Of a stretch of 64,000 nucleotides of DNA, positions 1 through 9,190 are shown in pieces (the first letter of the stretch is position 1; each line of letters begins with the position of its first letter). The translations under genes were made by a program, and so were the position numbers. The notes beneath the pieces are model-generated. The model saw nothing but the letters and a program-made list of their open reading frames with translations. It made no database searches and was not told where the DNA came from. This stretch comes from Psychrobacillus psychrotolerans (GTDB lineage Bacteria > Bacillota > Bacilli > Bacillales_A > Planococcaceae), in assembly GCF_900115805.1 (NCBI RefSeq), contig NZ_FOXU01000002.1:248001-312000 (forward strand). Reading direction: 5' to 3'.

Positions 1-1
1 A

Positions 2-499
2 GAAATGACAGAACAGCTATTGTCGATAGCAAAGCAGGAGCCATGGAATATTCAATTAGAGCAGATTAATATTACCCAGCTTGTCCAAGAGACAGTAACC
101 ACGTTCCAAACTACTTATCAGCGAGAAGTAGAGATGGAAGGTAACCATCAAACAGTCGGTTACACAGATATTCAAAAACTAAAGCAATTACTGTTTATCT
201 TCTTAGACAATGCACGTAAATACAGTGATGGTAAGATTACTGTTCGTATAGGTCAAACAGATAAAGATTTGACTATTCAAATTCAGGATAGAGGAGTTGG
301 CATTCCTTATGAGGATTTACCTAAAGTGTTTGATCGATTTTATCGCGTTGATCAGGCACGAAGTCGTAAGCAAGGTGGTTCCGGTCTCGGCTTAACTATG
401 GCAAAAGATATTACCGATGCACTCGGTGCCCGAATTGAAATAAACAGTAAAGAAAAACAAGGAACAACTGTGACGCTGTTTCTGCCAAAAGAAAAATAG
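2..499 (+). CDS. Sensor histidine kinase, C-terminal part (5' end outside window)
   Basis: The gene runs in from the left edge, so only the last ~165 residues are present. These form the ATP-binding (HATPase_c) domain of a sensor kinase: an N box with Asn69 (LDNARKYS), a G1 box DRGVGIP (95-101), an F box VFDRFYRVD (from 109) and a G2 box GSGLGL (125-130), numbering from the first ATG at 5. The dimerisation/H-box region and sensor domains are not visible. In Bacillus a two-component pair is followed by a PepSY protein at ykoGH-ykoI, and here two PepSY genes follow directly, suggesting a similar membrane or cell wall stress module. The family call is safe; the signal and the identity with YkoH are inference. 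Confidence 0.9.
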   Translation, partial: EMTEQLLSIAKQEPWNIQLEQINITQLVQETVTTFQTTYQREVEMEGNHQTVGYTDIQKLKQLLFIFLDNARKYSDGKITVRIGQTDKDLTIQIQDRGVGIPYEDLPKVFDRFYRVDQARSRKQGGSGLGLTMAKDITDALGARIEINSKEKQGTTVTLFLPKEK

Positions 500-570
500 C
501 TGCTCTCCCCAAATTCTTACTTTTGCGTTATATACTATAGCCAACAAACTTAACCATGAGGTGAGACACG

Positions 571-1281
571 ATGAAAATAAGTAAGAACGGTTATATAATC
601 GGAGGAGTAACGCTAATCATTTTGATAGTAGTTGGAGTGCTTTGGCTTTCCCCTTTTTCTTCTAAGCCACTTACAGAAGAGGAATTGAAATCCGCAGCAC
701 TTACAAAATACCCTGGCGAAATAATTCGTACGACTAAATCGGAGAACGAATATGAAATTGACATGCAAATGGAAAACGGAGTTTATGCTATTAGCATGGA
801 TACCAACAATGGAACTATTCTTTCCCTCAAACAAATTGCTACTGAGGAAGTGCCCCTAGCTGTTGAAACACTTACGGAAGCGCAGATCAAAAAGAAAATT
901 GCTACTCAAGGTGAGATTCAATCCGTACTTTTTATAAATGAAAAGAATCCTTACTATGAAGTCGTTGTGCACAAGGAAAATGTTGAATTTAATCTAAAAG
1001 TGGATCCGTATAATGGTGCCATAATAGATTCTTCACAGGCTCCAGTAGCTCCTGTTTCAACTGAAAATATCCTCATCACTGAGAAAGAAGCACTTACTAT
1101 AGCTGCTGATCATTTAAAAGGTACCGCCGATGATGAAGCAGAACTTCATCAACCTACTGGTCAACCACCTTATTATTTAGTAGAAGTTGAGATTGAAAAT
1201 GGAGAAGAAGAAGATCGTGAAGCAGTTGTCGAAGTCGACGCATATACGGGTAAGGTAAAATCCGTAAATTGGGAGAACTAG
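571..1281 (+). CDS. PepSY-domain membrane-anchored protein
   Basis: The 236-residue protein has one N-terminal membrane segment (about residues 9-27) and an extracytoplasmic remainder. Repeated PepSY-like units begin with short helices of the type LTEEELKSAALTKYP, LTEAQIKKKIATQG and ITEKEALTIAADHLKG, and the last ends in a DAYTGKV-type strand. PepSY domains are commonly found in secreted or membrane proteins thought to inhibit peptidases or sense envelope state. The gene sits 71 bp after the kinase gene with an AGGTGAG ribosome binding site and is closed by a terminator, so it may share the kinase transcript. The exact function is unknown. Confidence 0.8.
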   Translation: MKISKNGYIIGGVTLIILIVVGVLWLSPFSSKPLTEEELKSAALTKYPGEIIRTTKSENEYEIDMQMENGVYAISMDTNNGTILSLKQIATEEVPLAVETLTEAQIKKKIATQGEIQSVLFINEKNPYYEVVVHKENVEFNLKVDPYNGAIIDSSQAPVAPVSTENILITEKEALTIAADHLKGTADDEAELHQPTGQPPYYLVEVEIENGEEEDREAVVEVDAYTGKVKSVNWEN

Positions 1282-1287
1282 TTAGAC

Positions 1288-1328
1288 AAGGTTGGTGTGG
1301 CTACAGCCGCTACCAGCCTTTCTTTTTT
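1288..1328 (+). terminator. Rho-independent terminator after the first PepSY gene
   Basis: An imperfect stem (AAGGTTGGTGTGGCT against AGCCGCTACCAGCCTT, with one bulge and G-U pairs) is followed by TCTTTTTTG, directly after the stop codon. Confidence 0.75.
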
Positions 1329-1551
1329 GTTAAATTTACTACACAAAATTATTTTATTGCGATGCCGTCGTTCAGCAGATGTTTAGTTTAGTGAATGTTG
1401 GTGATTACTCGCGAAATCGGAATTTCATCCAAACCTTTTATGAGTATAATGTTAAATTCTATCCAAATTTTAACCTTCCGCTCCCCGTCCTTTCTTTTTT
1501 GCTGTATATAGTAATACATGTAAGGCAAACAAAACATAGGAGGACAATAAA

Positions 1552-2121
1552 ATGAAAAAATTAGTAATTGGTTCATTAGCAGCTGTACTTATAATTAGTG
1601 GTGGAATTGGGATTAATGCTTTGGCAGATGACGACAATCTAAATCTTAGTAAAACGCAAAGTGAAAAATTAATAGGTTTCGAAAAAGCTAAAGAAGTAGC
1701 ACTGAACGAAGCTAAAGGCACAATTGAAAGTATAGATCTTGAAAAAAATAATGGAAAAACATTTTATGAAGTAGATATAAATGGAGAAAAGTCAAAAGAA
1801 ATCGAAGTACGAATAGATGCCTATAACGCAAAGGTCTTAAATGTAAGAGAAGATAACGACAACCAAGATGATGCCGACGATGTTCAGCATAATATAACAG
1901 CAAATACTAAACTTATTACAGAAGCTGAAGCAATTGAAATTGCTCAAAAACAATTCGAAGGTACATTAGTAGAAATCGGTTTAGAATCTGATGATGGTCG
2001 ATATGAATATGAATTAGAACTTCGTACTGCTAAAGGAAATGCTGAGTTTACAATCGATGCTAGCTCTGGAGAAATTCTAGAGTCGGAGCTTGATAATGAC
2101 GACGATCGTTTTGACGATTAA
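1552..2121 (+). CDS. Secreted PepSY-domain protein
   Basis: The 189-residue protein starts with a signal peptide (KK, then a hydrophobic run to ALA at about residue 25) followed by two PepSY units (GFEKAKEVALNEAKG... and ITEAEAIEIAQKQFEG...). Each ends in a DAYNAKVL or DASSGEIL strand. The linker and the C-terminus are very rich in aspartate (ending DDDRFDD), which could bind cations. A good ribosome binding site (AGGAGG, 9 nt before ATG) and its own terminator support a real gene. Size and architecture resemble B. subtilis YkoI, which is encoded next to the YkoGH two-component system; that assignment is by analogy only. Confidence 0.82.
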   Translation: MKKLVIGSLAAVLIISGGIGINALADDDNLNLSKTQSEKLIGFEKAKEVALNEAKGTIESIDLEKNNGKTFYEVDINGEKSKEIEVRIDAYNAKVLNVREDNDNQDDADDVQHNITANTKLITEAEAIEIAQKQFEGTLVEIGLESDDGRYEYELELRTAKGNAEFTIDASSGEILESELDNDDDRFDD

Positions 2122-2138
2122 TAATAATATTAGTTACC

Positions 2139-2167
2139 GCTTGATGGATATCCATCAAGCTTTTTTT
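2139..2167 (+). terminator. Rho-independent terminator, perfect 11-bp stem
   Basis: GCTTGATGGAT is followed directly by its exact complement ATCCATCAAGC and then seven T residues. Confidence 0.9.
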
Positions 2168-2262
2168 ATGACTGTTATAAATGGGTATAGTAAAGTTAAA
2201 GTTAGAATCATGAGATCTATAAGGATTAACTACAGAAAGTAGAATTTTGAAAGGATGATTCG

Positions 2263-3684
2263 ATGAAAAAGCAATATTATGTGAATGGTAAATGGGTATC
2301 TTCAAATAAATATAAGGAGCTTCACTCTCCTCACACGAAGGAAGTAATAGCACAGATTCCACAAGCAACTCTGCAGGAAGTAGATATAGCAATTGACATA
2401 GCAGATGAAGCAAGAAAACAAATGACTGCCTTAACTGCATATGAACGAGCTGCAGTTTTAGAGCATATTGCACAATTGTTTATTGATCATCGTCAAAAGG
2501 CTGCGGAAATTATTTCCTTAGAGGCTTCAAAACCGATTAAGTATGCTTTAGGGGAAATTGACCGAACTATAGAAACTTATAAATTTGCCGCGGAGGAAGC
2601 TAAGCGACTAACTGGAGAAATGATTCCTATGGATGCTGCTCAAAATGGAGCGAACCGTTTTGGCTATACTATTGAGCAGCCAATTGGAGTAGTTGGTGCG
2701 ATTACACCATTTAATTTTCCTCAAAATTTAGTGGCACATAAAGTCGGGCCTGCCATTGCTGCGGGTAATACAATTGTTCTGAAACCTGCCTCACAGACTC
2801 CCCTTTCTGCACTCTTTTTAGCGGAGTTAATCGATCAAACAGCATTGCCAAAGGGGGCCTTTAATGTAGTGACAGGTAGCGGAAAAACAATTGGAGATGC
2901 CCTAATAAAAAGTGATAAAGTAAAAATGATTACTTTTACTGGTAGTCCTGCAGTCGGAAAAGGGATTCGGGATAGAGCAGGATTGAAGAAAGTAGCACTT
3001 GAACTAGGCTCTAATTCCGGATTGATAATCGACAAAAATGTAGACTTAGCCCAAATTGTTCCAAAATGTGTGATGGGTGCATTCTCTAACCAAGGTCAGG
3101 TTTGTATTTCTTTACAACGCACATATGTAATGGATGAAGTATATGATGAATTTATCGAGCAATTTTCTACTTTAACGAACAAGTTGGTAATTGGAAATCC
3201 AGAAGATGAGTCAACAGATATTTCTGCTATGATTCACCCGGACGAACAAGAACGAGCGCTAAGTTGGGTACAAGAAGCAGTGGAACAAGGATCTAAGGTT
3301 ATTTCTGGAGGCATGATAGAAAATGGTATTTTCTTGCCTACAATTTTAACTAATGTAGGTGCAGACTCTAAGGTATCTTGCCAAGAAGTTTTTGCTCCAA
3401 TCGTTTTAGTAAACCGCATCTCTTCTATAGATGAGGGTATTGATGCTATTAACAATTCCAACTTTGGCCTTCAGGCTGGTATTTTCACAAATGATATTTC
3501 GACTGCTTTTAAAGCCTCCAAAGAGCTACAAGTTGGGGGTGTCATGATTAATGATATCCCTACCTACCGTGTCGACCAAATGCCATATGGTGGTGTGAAA
3601 GATAGCGGTACTGGTAAAGAGGGCATAAAATATGCAATTCAGGAAATGACAGAGACAAAACTTGTTGTTTGGAATCAACAATAA
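2263..3684 (+). CDS. NAD(P)-dependent aldehyde dehydrogenase
   Basis: The 473-residue length is normal for the aldehyde dehydrogenase superfamily. Visible catalytic features are Asn151 in TPFNFP, the general base Glu247 in LELGSNS, and the nucleophile Cys281 in NQGQVCIS. The cofactor-binding FTGSPAVGKGI segment and the C-terminal PYGGVKDSGTGKEG motif are also intact. The protein should oxidise an aldehyde to the carboxylate in the cytoplasm. The ELGSNS and VCISLQRTYV signatures resemble the phosphonoacetaldehyde/lactaldehyde-type branch more than betaine aldehyde dehydrogenases, but I cannot name the substrate. It is monocistronic, with its own terminator downstream. Confidence 0.92.
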   Translation: MKKQYYVNGKWVSSNKYKELHSPHTKEVIAQIPQATLQEVDIAIDIADEARKQMTALTAYERAAVLEHIAQLFIDHRQKAAEIISLEASKPIKYALGEIDRTIETYKFAAEEAKRLTGEMIPMDAAQNGANRFGYTIEQPIGVVGAITPFNFPQNLVAHKVGPAIAAGNTIVLKPASQTPLSALFLAELIDQTALPKGAFNVVTGSGKTIGDALIKSDKVKMITFTGSPAVGKGIRDRAGLKKVALELGSNSGLIIDKNVDLAQIVPKCVMGAFSNQGQVCISLQRTYVMDEVYDEFIEQFSTLTNKLVIGNPEDESTDISAMIHPDEQERALSWVQEAVEQGSKVISGGMIENGIFLPTILTNVGADSKVSCQEVFAPIVLVNRISSIDEGIDAINNSNFGLQAGIFTNDISTAFKASKELQVGGVMINDIPTYRVDQMPYGGVKDSGTGKEGIKYAIQEMTETKLVVWNQQ

Positions 3685-3704
3685 AAACAAATTTATACTT
3701 TCTC

Positions 3705-3731
3705 AAAAAAGGAGCCAAATGGCTCTTTTTT
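3705..3731 (+). terminator. Rho-independent terminator of aldehyde dehydrogenase gene
   Basis: A short stem GAGCCA-AA-TGGCTC is flanked by an A run before and a T run after (AAAAAAG...CTTTTTTT). Confidence 0.85.
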
Positions 3732-3845
3732 TATTGGTCTACCCTCAATTTCTGAATTATTAATGTACATAAAACGGCTTAAGTATCTTGATTATGAGAC
3801 GATATTAGTCAAGAATATCAATTATTTATCATTAGGAGTGTCTGT

Positions 3846-4823
3846 ATGAACAAAGGTCTTATTATTTTATTATTATTTATCTCTTTATTAATTATTACGG
3901 GATGCACGGAGAAGGAACCCACTTTAGAGGATCAGCAATTAAAAATTGGGATTATGCTTTCGAATGCAGGGCTTGGAGATCAATCATTCTCTGATTTAGG
4001 GTTTGCGGGCTTAGAAAAAGCACGGGATGAGCTGAATATCTCATTTGAGTATAAAGAAATCCAAGAAACAGAGACATATGCAAAAGGAATAGAGCAGCTA
4101 GTGAAATCTGGTAACGATCTAATTATTGGCCTTGGATTTTCCGTCCAAGAAGACCTTGAAATGATTGCAAAGAAATATCCAGAAACATCATTTTTACTAA
4201 TAGATGCTCAATCTGACCTACCCAATGTCAACAACGTAACATTTAAAGAAGAGGAAGCCTCGTTTTTGTTAGGAGCAATAGCTGGTATGAAAACAACAAG
4301 TAATGTTGTTGGATTTGTTGGAGGTGAGGATGTTCCGCTCATCCATAAATTTGAAAAAGGCTTTACAGCAGGTGTAAAATCTGAAAATCCAGAGGCAGTA
4401 GTGTTATCCGAATACGCGAATGACTTCGGCAATGATAAATTGGGTGAAGGCATTGCAAAAGAAATGATTTCAGCCAAAGCTGACTATATCTACCCTGCTG
4501 CAGGCTTTACAGGAGTTGGCGTTATAAAGGAATCTGAACGCTTAGGCATCTATACATTTGGAGTAGACAGCGATCAGTTTTACTTGGCGGAGAATTCGAT
4601 TGTCTCTTCTATGCTAAAACAAGTGGACATTGCTATTTTCAATACCATACAAGAACTAGTCGAAGATGGTAAAATATCTGAGAAAAATCAAATACTAGGC
4701 ATAAAGGAAAATGGTGTAAGTATTGCACCTATTCGTGTAATCGAATTATCGGCCGCTGAGAAAAATCGGATAGCTAAACTACAAGAAGATATCGCAAATG
4801 GTTCTATAACAATACTACAATAG
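3846..4823 (+). CDS. BMP-family substrate-binding lipoprotein
   Basis: The N-terminus is a lipoprotein signal with lipobox IITG-Cys20, so the protein should be anchored to the outer face of the membrane. The rest matches the BMP/Med family of periplasmic-binding-like proteins: LKIGIMLSNAGLGDQSFSDLG near the start, then LIIGLGFSVQEDL, VGFVGGEDVPLIHKFEKGFTAGVKS and YIYPAAGFTGVGVI. Family members bind nucleosides or act like Med of B. subtilis. No ABC permease or ATPase is nearby. Instead a chemoreceptor gene follows after 18 bp, so this protein may present a ligand to that receptor (inference). Confidence 0.88.
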   Translation: MNKGLIILLLFISLLIITGCTEKEPTLEDQQLKIGIMLSNAGLGDQSFSDLGFAGLEKARDELNISFEYKEIQETETYAKGIEQLVKSGNDLIIGLGFSVQEDLEMIAKKYPETSFLLIDAQSDLPNVNNVTFKEEEASFLLGAIAGMKTTSNVVGFVGGEDVPLIHKFEKGFTAGVKSENPEAVVLSEYANDFGNDKLGEGIAKEMISAKADYIYPAAGFTGVGVIKESERLGIYTFGVDSDQFYLAENSIVSSMLKQVDIAIFNTIQELVEDGKISEKNQILGIKENGVSIAPIRVIELSAAEKNRIAKLQEDIANGSITILQ

Positions 4824-4841
4824 AAATAAGGTGACTAGAAT

Positions 4842-6491
4842 ATGAAGCTTAAACAGAAGATATTAATGATATCTATTATCCCGTTGCTACTATCCGCCTG
4901 TATTATCGGCTATAACATAATTCAACTATCGGCATTAAAATCGTCGACAGAAGAAATTGTAAAAGCTTTAGTGAAAGTCGAAGAGTTAAATAGTTCAGCA
5001 AAAAGCTTACAAAAATCGTTAAGTGTATACTCGTTAAATATATCAGAAAGCAATAAAAATGATATAGAGGTCGATTTAGCTTCTACTCAATCCATCAATG
5101 ATGAACTATCATCTTCCCTAACAACATCGGAACAGAAACAATTGAATACTAATATCTCTAAAAAGTATGAAGAAATATTAAGTTATTCCAATCAAGCAAT
5201 TACGGAACAAAACCTTGCCGAGATTAAGCGGCAATCCACGCGCACAAAAGGACTTATAAATGACGTGATCCAATTAAAAAGAAATATTACTACAGAATAT
5301 TCGATTATGCAGAGCAATTTGCAAACCAAAATTGATGGTATTATTTCTATTTCCATTATTTTAGTAGTGCTGTTGTTAGTTAGTAGTATCACTTTGGTGA
5401 TTATCTTTACCAATAGAATTGTTCGGCCAATCCGTGACATTACTAAGAATGCAGAGGAAATTGCCAACGGGAATCTCGCTGTCGATATTGTACAAGTAAA
5501 AACTCGGGATGAAGTGGCAACACTGCAAAAGTCCTTTGAACAAATGACTATGAATTTAAGAGAAGTCATTACGCACGTCTCTGATAGCTCCAATCAAGTA
5601 GCCGCTTCTGCAGAAGAACTAATGGCAAGTGCAGATGAGACGATGAAGGGTACTGAATTGATATCCTCTTCTATCCAACAAGTTTCTGAAGGAGCAGAGT
5701 ATCAAACAAATATGGCAAAAGAATCTGCTCGCTCTGCAGTGGAAAGCGCAAATGCAATTACTCAAATTGCAGAAAAAGCAAAAGATACAATGAAGATAAC
5801 GATTGCAACTAATGAGAAAACCTTGCAAGGTTCTGCATTCGTTCAAGATACAGTAGCACAGATGAGATTAATAAATGATGCTGTATTAGAAACAGATCAG
5901 GCGCTTGTCACACTCAATGACCGTTCTAAAGACATTGTGCACATCCTCAAACTTATTACAGACATCGCGGACCAAACGAATTTGCTTGCTCTAAATGCAG
6001 CCATTGAAGCAGCACGTGCTGGTGAAGCGGGTAAAGGCTTTGCAGTAGTTGCAGATGAAGTGAGGAAACTGTCCGAACAAACGAGAAAATCGGTCTCTGA
6101 TATTTCCGAAATTGCTACCGAAATTGAAAGTGAGACAAAGAAAACAGTAACATCCATTAATGGAGTAAAGGAAAAAGTTGACTCTGGGCTTACAATTGCC
6201 CATCACACGGAAGTAACGTTCCATGATATCCTGACATCGGTAGAACAAGTAAAAGAACAAGTTGGAGATATATCATCCATCACAAATAACATTCATATAA
6301 TTGTTAAAGATGTTGCTAACCATGCTAATAATATGTCTACAGTAGCAAGTGAAACATTTGATAGTTCATCTTCTGTTGCTGCGGCTTCAGAAGAGCAGCT
6401 AGCCTCAATGGAAGAAGTAACAGCAGCAGCTGTCTCTCTAGCAAATCTTGCCGAGGACTTACAAATTAGGGTTTCCAAATTTAATATTTAG
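4842..6491 (+). CDS. Methyl-accepting chemotaxis protein (transmembrane)
   Basis: The 549-residue chemoreceptor has the classic layout: TM1 (about 9-28), a ~135-residue helical extracellular domain, TM2 (167-190), a HAMP domain (about 191-245), and a long cytoplasmic signalling helix. The conserved hairpin tip is at about 373-410 ([20 protein letters not shown], then [14 protein letters not shown]). It should control CheA through CheW at the cell pole. The C-terminus lacks an obvious pentapeptide tether. It is translated just 18 bp after the BMP lipoprotein gene with an AGGTGA site, so the two are almost certainly one transcript closed by the strong terminator at 6495. Confidence 0.93.
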   Translation: MKLKQKILMISIIPLLLSACIIGYNIIQLSALKSSTEEIVKALVKVEELNSSAKSLQKSLSVYSLNISESNKNDIEVDLASTQSINDELSSSLTTSEQKQLNTNISKKYEEILSYSNQAITEQNLAEIKRQSTRTKGLINDVIQLKRNITTEYSIMQSNLQTKIDGIISISIILVVLLLVSSITLVIIFTNRIVRPIRDITKNAEEIANGNLAVDIVQVKTRDEVATLQKSFEQMTMNLREVITHVSDSSNQVAASAEELMASADETMKGTELISSSIQQVSEGAEYQTNMAKESARSAVESANAITQIAEKAKDTMKITIATNEKTLQGSAFVQDTVAQMRLINDAVLETDQALVTLNDRSKDIVHILKLITDIADQTNLLALNAAIEAARAGEAGKGFAVVADEVRKLSEQTRKSVSDISEIATEIESETKKTVTSINGVKEKVDSGLTIAHHTEVTFHDILTSVEQVKEQVGDISSITNNIHIIVKDVANHANNMSTVASETFDSSSSVAAASEEQLASMEEVTAAAVSLANLAEDLQIRVSKFNI

Positions 6492-6494
6492 TAC

Positions 6495-6540
6495 GACCAA
6501 AAATCCCCGTGTATAAACTAACATACGGGGATTTTTGGTC
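6495..6540. terminator. Bidirectional terminator between convergent genes
   Basis: GACCAAAAATCCCCGTGT pairs with ATACGGGGATTTTTGGTC, giving a 16-bp or longer stem with A/T runs on both sides. It can stop the chemoreceptor gene from the left and the SIMPL gene from the right. Confidence 0.9.
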
Positions 6541-6549
6541 TTTCATTTA

Positions 6550-7203
6550 TTAATACTGAAATTTGACAGTAACGGTTGCACTTACAGAAATTTTTCCTTG
6601 CTCAATAGGTGTTCCCATCTGCGAACTAGCTATCGAGAGTGTTTTATACAGTTCTGGCCCATTTTGCTGGTGCTCCTCCACGATAGAAATTGGTTGTGGA
6701 TATAATGTGAGCTTCATCGTCTGAGCAATTGTTTGCGCATTAATTTGAGCATGTTGAAGCGCTTTCTGAAGCGCCTGTTGGTAAACAACTTCGGGGTTAT
6801 CTAAACCAAACTGAATAGAAGAAACACTATTCGCCCCATTTGCCACCGCAGTATCGATTACACTGCCGACTTTTTCAATATCCTCTAATTTTACTGTAAT
6901 AGCATTCGTCACCTCATATCCTCTGAATACCTGTTTTCCGTCTATAAAATCATATTGTGGAAAGATATTAAAAGCTGCTGTTTGTATGTTTTCCCTTGGA
7001 ATATTTAACGCCAATAAGGATTGTATTACCCGGTTCATTACTTGTGCATTTTCTTCCTGGGGTTGTTGTACCTCTTTACCTTGCGTTCTTACTTCTATTT
7101 GAAGTTGAGCATAGTTTGGTCCAACCTCTATTACCCCCCTGCCAGTTACGGTGATTATTCTCACCATAGGAACTGAAAGAGATGGAATACCTGCATACAA
7201 CAT
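6550..7203 (-). CDS. SIMPL (DUF541) domain protein
   Basis: The 217-residue protein matches the SIMPL/DUF541 family: an early ITVTGRG strand, then A-QLQIEVRTQGK, alternating Gln-rich helices with N-x-IP-ENIQTAAFNIFP, a GYEVTNAITVKLEDIEKVGSVIDTA segment, and a C-terminal ISVSATVTVKFQY strand. Family members form ring-shaped oligomers; the cellular function is not well established. There is no clear signal peptide, although the first 15 residues are mildly hydrophobic. The start follows AAAGGTGGT at good spacing. The gene stands alone and converges on the chemoreceptor operon. Confidence 0.85.
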   Translation of the reverse strand: MLYAGIPSLSVPMVRIITVTGRGVIEVGPNYAQLQIEVRTQGKEVQQPQEENAQVMNRVIQSLLALNIPRENIQTAAFNIFPQYDFIDGKQVFRGYEVTNAITVKLEDIEKVGSVIDTAVANGANSVSSIQFGLDNPEVVYQQALQKALQHAQINAQTIAQTMKLTLYPQPISIVEEHQQNGPELYKTLSIASSQMGTPIEQGKISVSATVTVKFQY

Positions 7204-7314
7204 TCAATTACCACCTTTTATATGTTTATACCAACACAACCTAATTCATCACATATAACAATAATGTTCATAAAATAAGGCATAATGACTTTCTGTATAA
7301 AGGAGTATGAAGAA

Positions 7315-8571
7315 GTGAAAGAATCGAAGGTCCATTTAGTTTCTGATGCCTTGGCAAAAAGTAACAGCCAAAAACATTTTTATACCAATCACCATGCAGA
7401 ATTTCTAGAAGAACAAATAGTCGTAAATCGTCGTTTAATGAAATCTATTTCACAGTTGGACCAATCGAGTAAAACCATATTACGTGAATTACGTGATCAA
7501 AGCACAGTCCTTAATAAGTTAAATACTAATCACAGATATGATTATGGCAATATCAAAAAGATACTGTTCAATTTTGCGCAAACTTCAAAAGAATCCAAGT
7601 ACCAATTACAAAACCTAGGGCAATCACTTCAATCCATCAATGTACTTTTAAATAACCATTCTGAACTTAACGAAGTAAATAACGAGAAAACAAACAATTT
7701 CGAGAGAGCACTAACAAAACTACAAGCAAGTGTGAATAGGCAAAGAAATTTTCTTAACAACTTTGCTATTAGACAGAACGGTTCTTTAGAAGATATTAAA
7801 GGCCAACTACATCAACATGGAAGTAAGACAGATACGCAATTGGAAATCATTCAAAGTGTGCTAACAGAACAAAAGCGGTTTTTTACTATAGTATCGAAAA
7901 ATTTGGAAGAACAGAACCTTTTGCATAAAATATATTCTGCTAAAGAAGAACAGTTAACATCTCCAACTCATCTGGAAGAAATGGTAAAACAAATAAACGA
8001 GCAATTTAATAAACAAAAAGAAATTCTAAATAATTTATCTGAAACTCAAAACAATCAGTATCAGCTTTTTTCAAGTCAATTTAAAGAGCAAAACCATTTT
8101 AATAATCAGGTAAATGAGAAACTGGAGCTTTCTGAGGAGATGGATGAATTAATATTTGAGGAAATTAAACATCAAATAACACAGCAGGACGATATATATA
8201 ATTATCTACAAGATAGCTTAAATAGACAGCAAGGTTTTTTACTGCAGTTATCAGACAATCAAGATCGACAACTTGAAAAAGTTAAAGTTAGCCTGGAAAG
8301 TATTAAAGAAGTAGATGCTCAACAGATTGAAGTTCTATCAGATGTAAAGGATTCCATAGAAAGACTTCTAAATATAAAGGGGAACTTAGGTATATTGTTA
8401 TCTAAGCTTCCACCAGATTATCCTCTTAAACAAATTATTGTTGGGGGTGTGCCAATCGCAGTAGAAAAACTAATTTCAATCAATAAAAAAACAGGTATCG
8501 CTTTTTTTTCAAATGGCATAGAAACGATCTCTTTTGATCTTGAAAAAATAGAAGCAATTCATTGGGATTAA
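7315..8571 (+). CDS. Long coiled-coil protein with a small C-terminal beta domain
   Basis: I chose the GTG at 7315 (about 418 residues) because AAAGGAG lies nine bases upstream. An in-frame ATG 30 bp earlier lacks a site. Residues ~20-350 are a glutamine/asparagine-rich helical region with strong heptad character and repeated LxxQxxxLNNLSxxQ-like units (for example QRNFLNNFAIRQNG and QKEILNNLSETQN). The last ~55 residues form a different, compact domain (LPPDYPLKQIIVGGVPI...). That same domain makes up nearly all of the small protein encoded at 8788-8988. There is no signal peptide or membrane segment. I do not recognise a named family, and function is unknown. Confidence 0.7.
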   Translation: MKESKVHLVSDALAKSNSQKHFYTNHHAEFLEEQIVVNRRLMKSISQLDQSSKTILRELRDQSTVLNKLNTNHRYDYGNIKKILFNFAQTSKESKYQLQNLGQSLQSINVLLNNHSELNEVNNEKTNNFERALTKLQASVNRQRNFLNNFAIRQNGSLEDIKGQLHQHGSKTDTQLEIIQSVLTEQKRFFTIVSKNLEEQNLLHKIYSAKEEQLTSPTHLEEMVKQINEQFNKQKEILNNLSETQNNQYQLFSSQFKEQNHFNNQVNEKLELSEEMDELIFEEIKHQITQQDDIYNYLQDSLNRQQGFLLQLSDNQDRQLEKVKVSLESIKEVDAQQIEVLSDVKDSIERLLNIKGNLGILLSKLPPDYPLKQIIVGGVPIAVEKLISINKKTGIAFFSNGIETISFDLEKIEAIHWD

Positions 8572-8609
8572 AAATAAAATTTAAAATCTCTTACGTACTT
8601 ATCCTATAT

Positions 8610-8648
8610 AATGGTTGGTCGTGACTTACGTCATGTCCAACCATTTTT
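8610..8648 (+). terminator. Terminator after coiled-coil gene
   Basis: AATGGTTGG pairs with CCAACCATT around an inner CGTGACTTACGTCATGTCC hairpin, followed by TTTTT. The inner core closely resembles that of the terminator at 12888-12930. Confidence 0.8.
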
Positions 8649-8787
8649 ACTGTAAAATAGATTTCTTCGCTACATAGTTTCTGTTTCCAATGATTAAATC
8701 TCTCTTAACGAGATATTAACCTATCGATAGATTATAACAATACATAAAATATAATATCCCCTCTTGTGAGAGGGGAAGTCCTTTTAG

Positions 8788-8988
8788 ATGGAGGTGTTTT
8801 GTGGTTTATTAGCGACTTTACCCCCAAACTATCGAGTAAATGAGATTGTTGTAGACGGTTTTAATGAAGATGTTTTTCGTTTTATCAACCTAGAAGAAGA
8901 CACTCACCTTGCTTACTTTAGAGAAGAAGACGGAGGTTTGGTAGTTGGAGACTGCCGTAGAATTTCCTTAGTTGATTTCCCGGCCTAA
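8788..8988 (+). CDS. Small acidic protein with the shared LPPxY domain
   Basis: The 66-residue ORF begins at an ATG preceded directly by an in-frame TAG, with AGGGGAAG ten bases upstream as ribosome binding site. It aligns by eye with the C-terminus of the preceding coiled-coil protein: LATLPPNYRVNEIVVDGF...FRFINLEEDTHLAYF against LSKLPPDYPLKQIIVGGV...LISINKKTGIAFF. This points to a common small beta-rich fold used as a stand-alone protein and as a domain. The protein is strongly acidic. I know of no function. Confidence 0.6.
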   Translation: MEVFCGLLATLPPNYRVNEIVVDGFNEDVFRFINLEEDTHLAYFREEDGGLVVGDCRRISLVDFPA

Positions 8989-9142
8989 CTTAAACATTAT
9001 GCTGGAATTCAAATTTGTAGAGAATAACTTCATTAGCAAATTATCTGGGTACACTTTATATTTTTACTAATGAAGTTTTTCACATAGTGTAGAGTGGAAT
9101 ACTAACGATAGAACTCTGTAAAACTGATTTTCCACAAAGCCA

Positions 9143-9178
9143 AAGAGACCTAGTGGAATTAACTCCATTAGGTCTCTC
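9143..9178 (-). terminator. Terminator of LysM-3D gene
   Basis: On the minus strand GAGAGACCTAATGGA pairs with TCCACTAGGTCTCT around a 6-nt loop just after the stop codon. The T tract is weak (TTTGGCTTTG), so this call is moderate. Confidence 0.6.
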
Positions 9179-9190
9179 CATTAAAACAAA

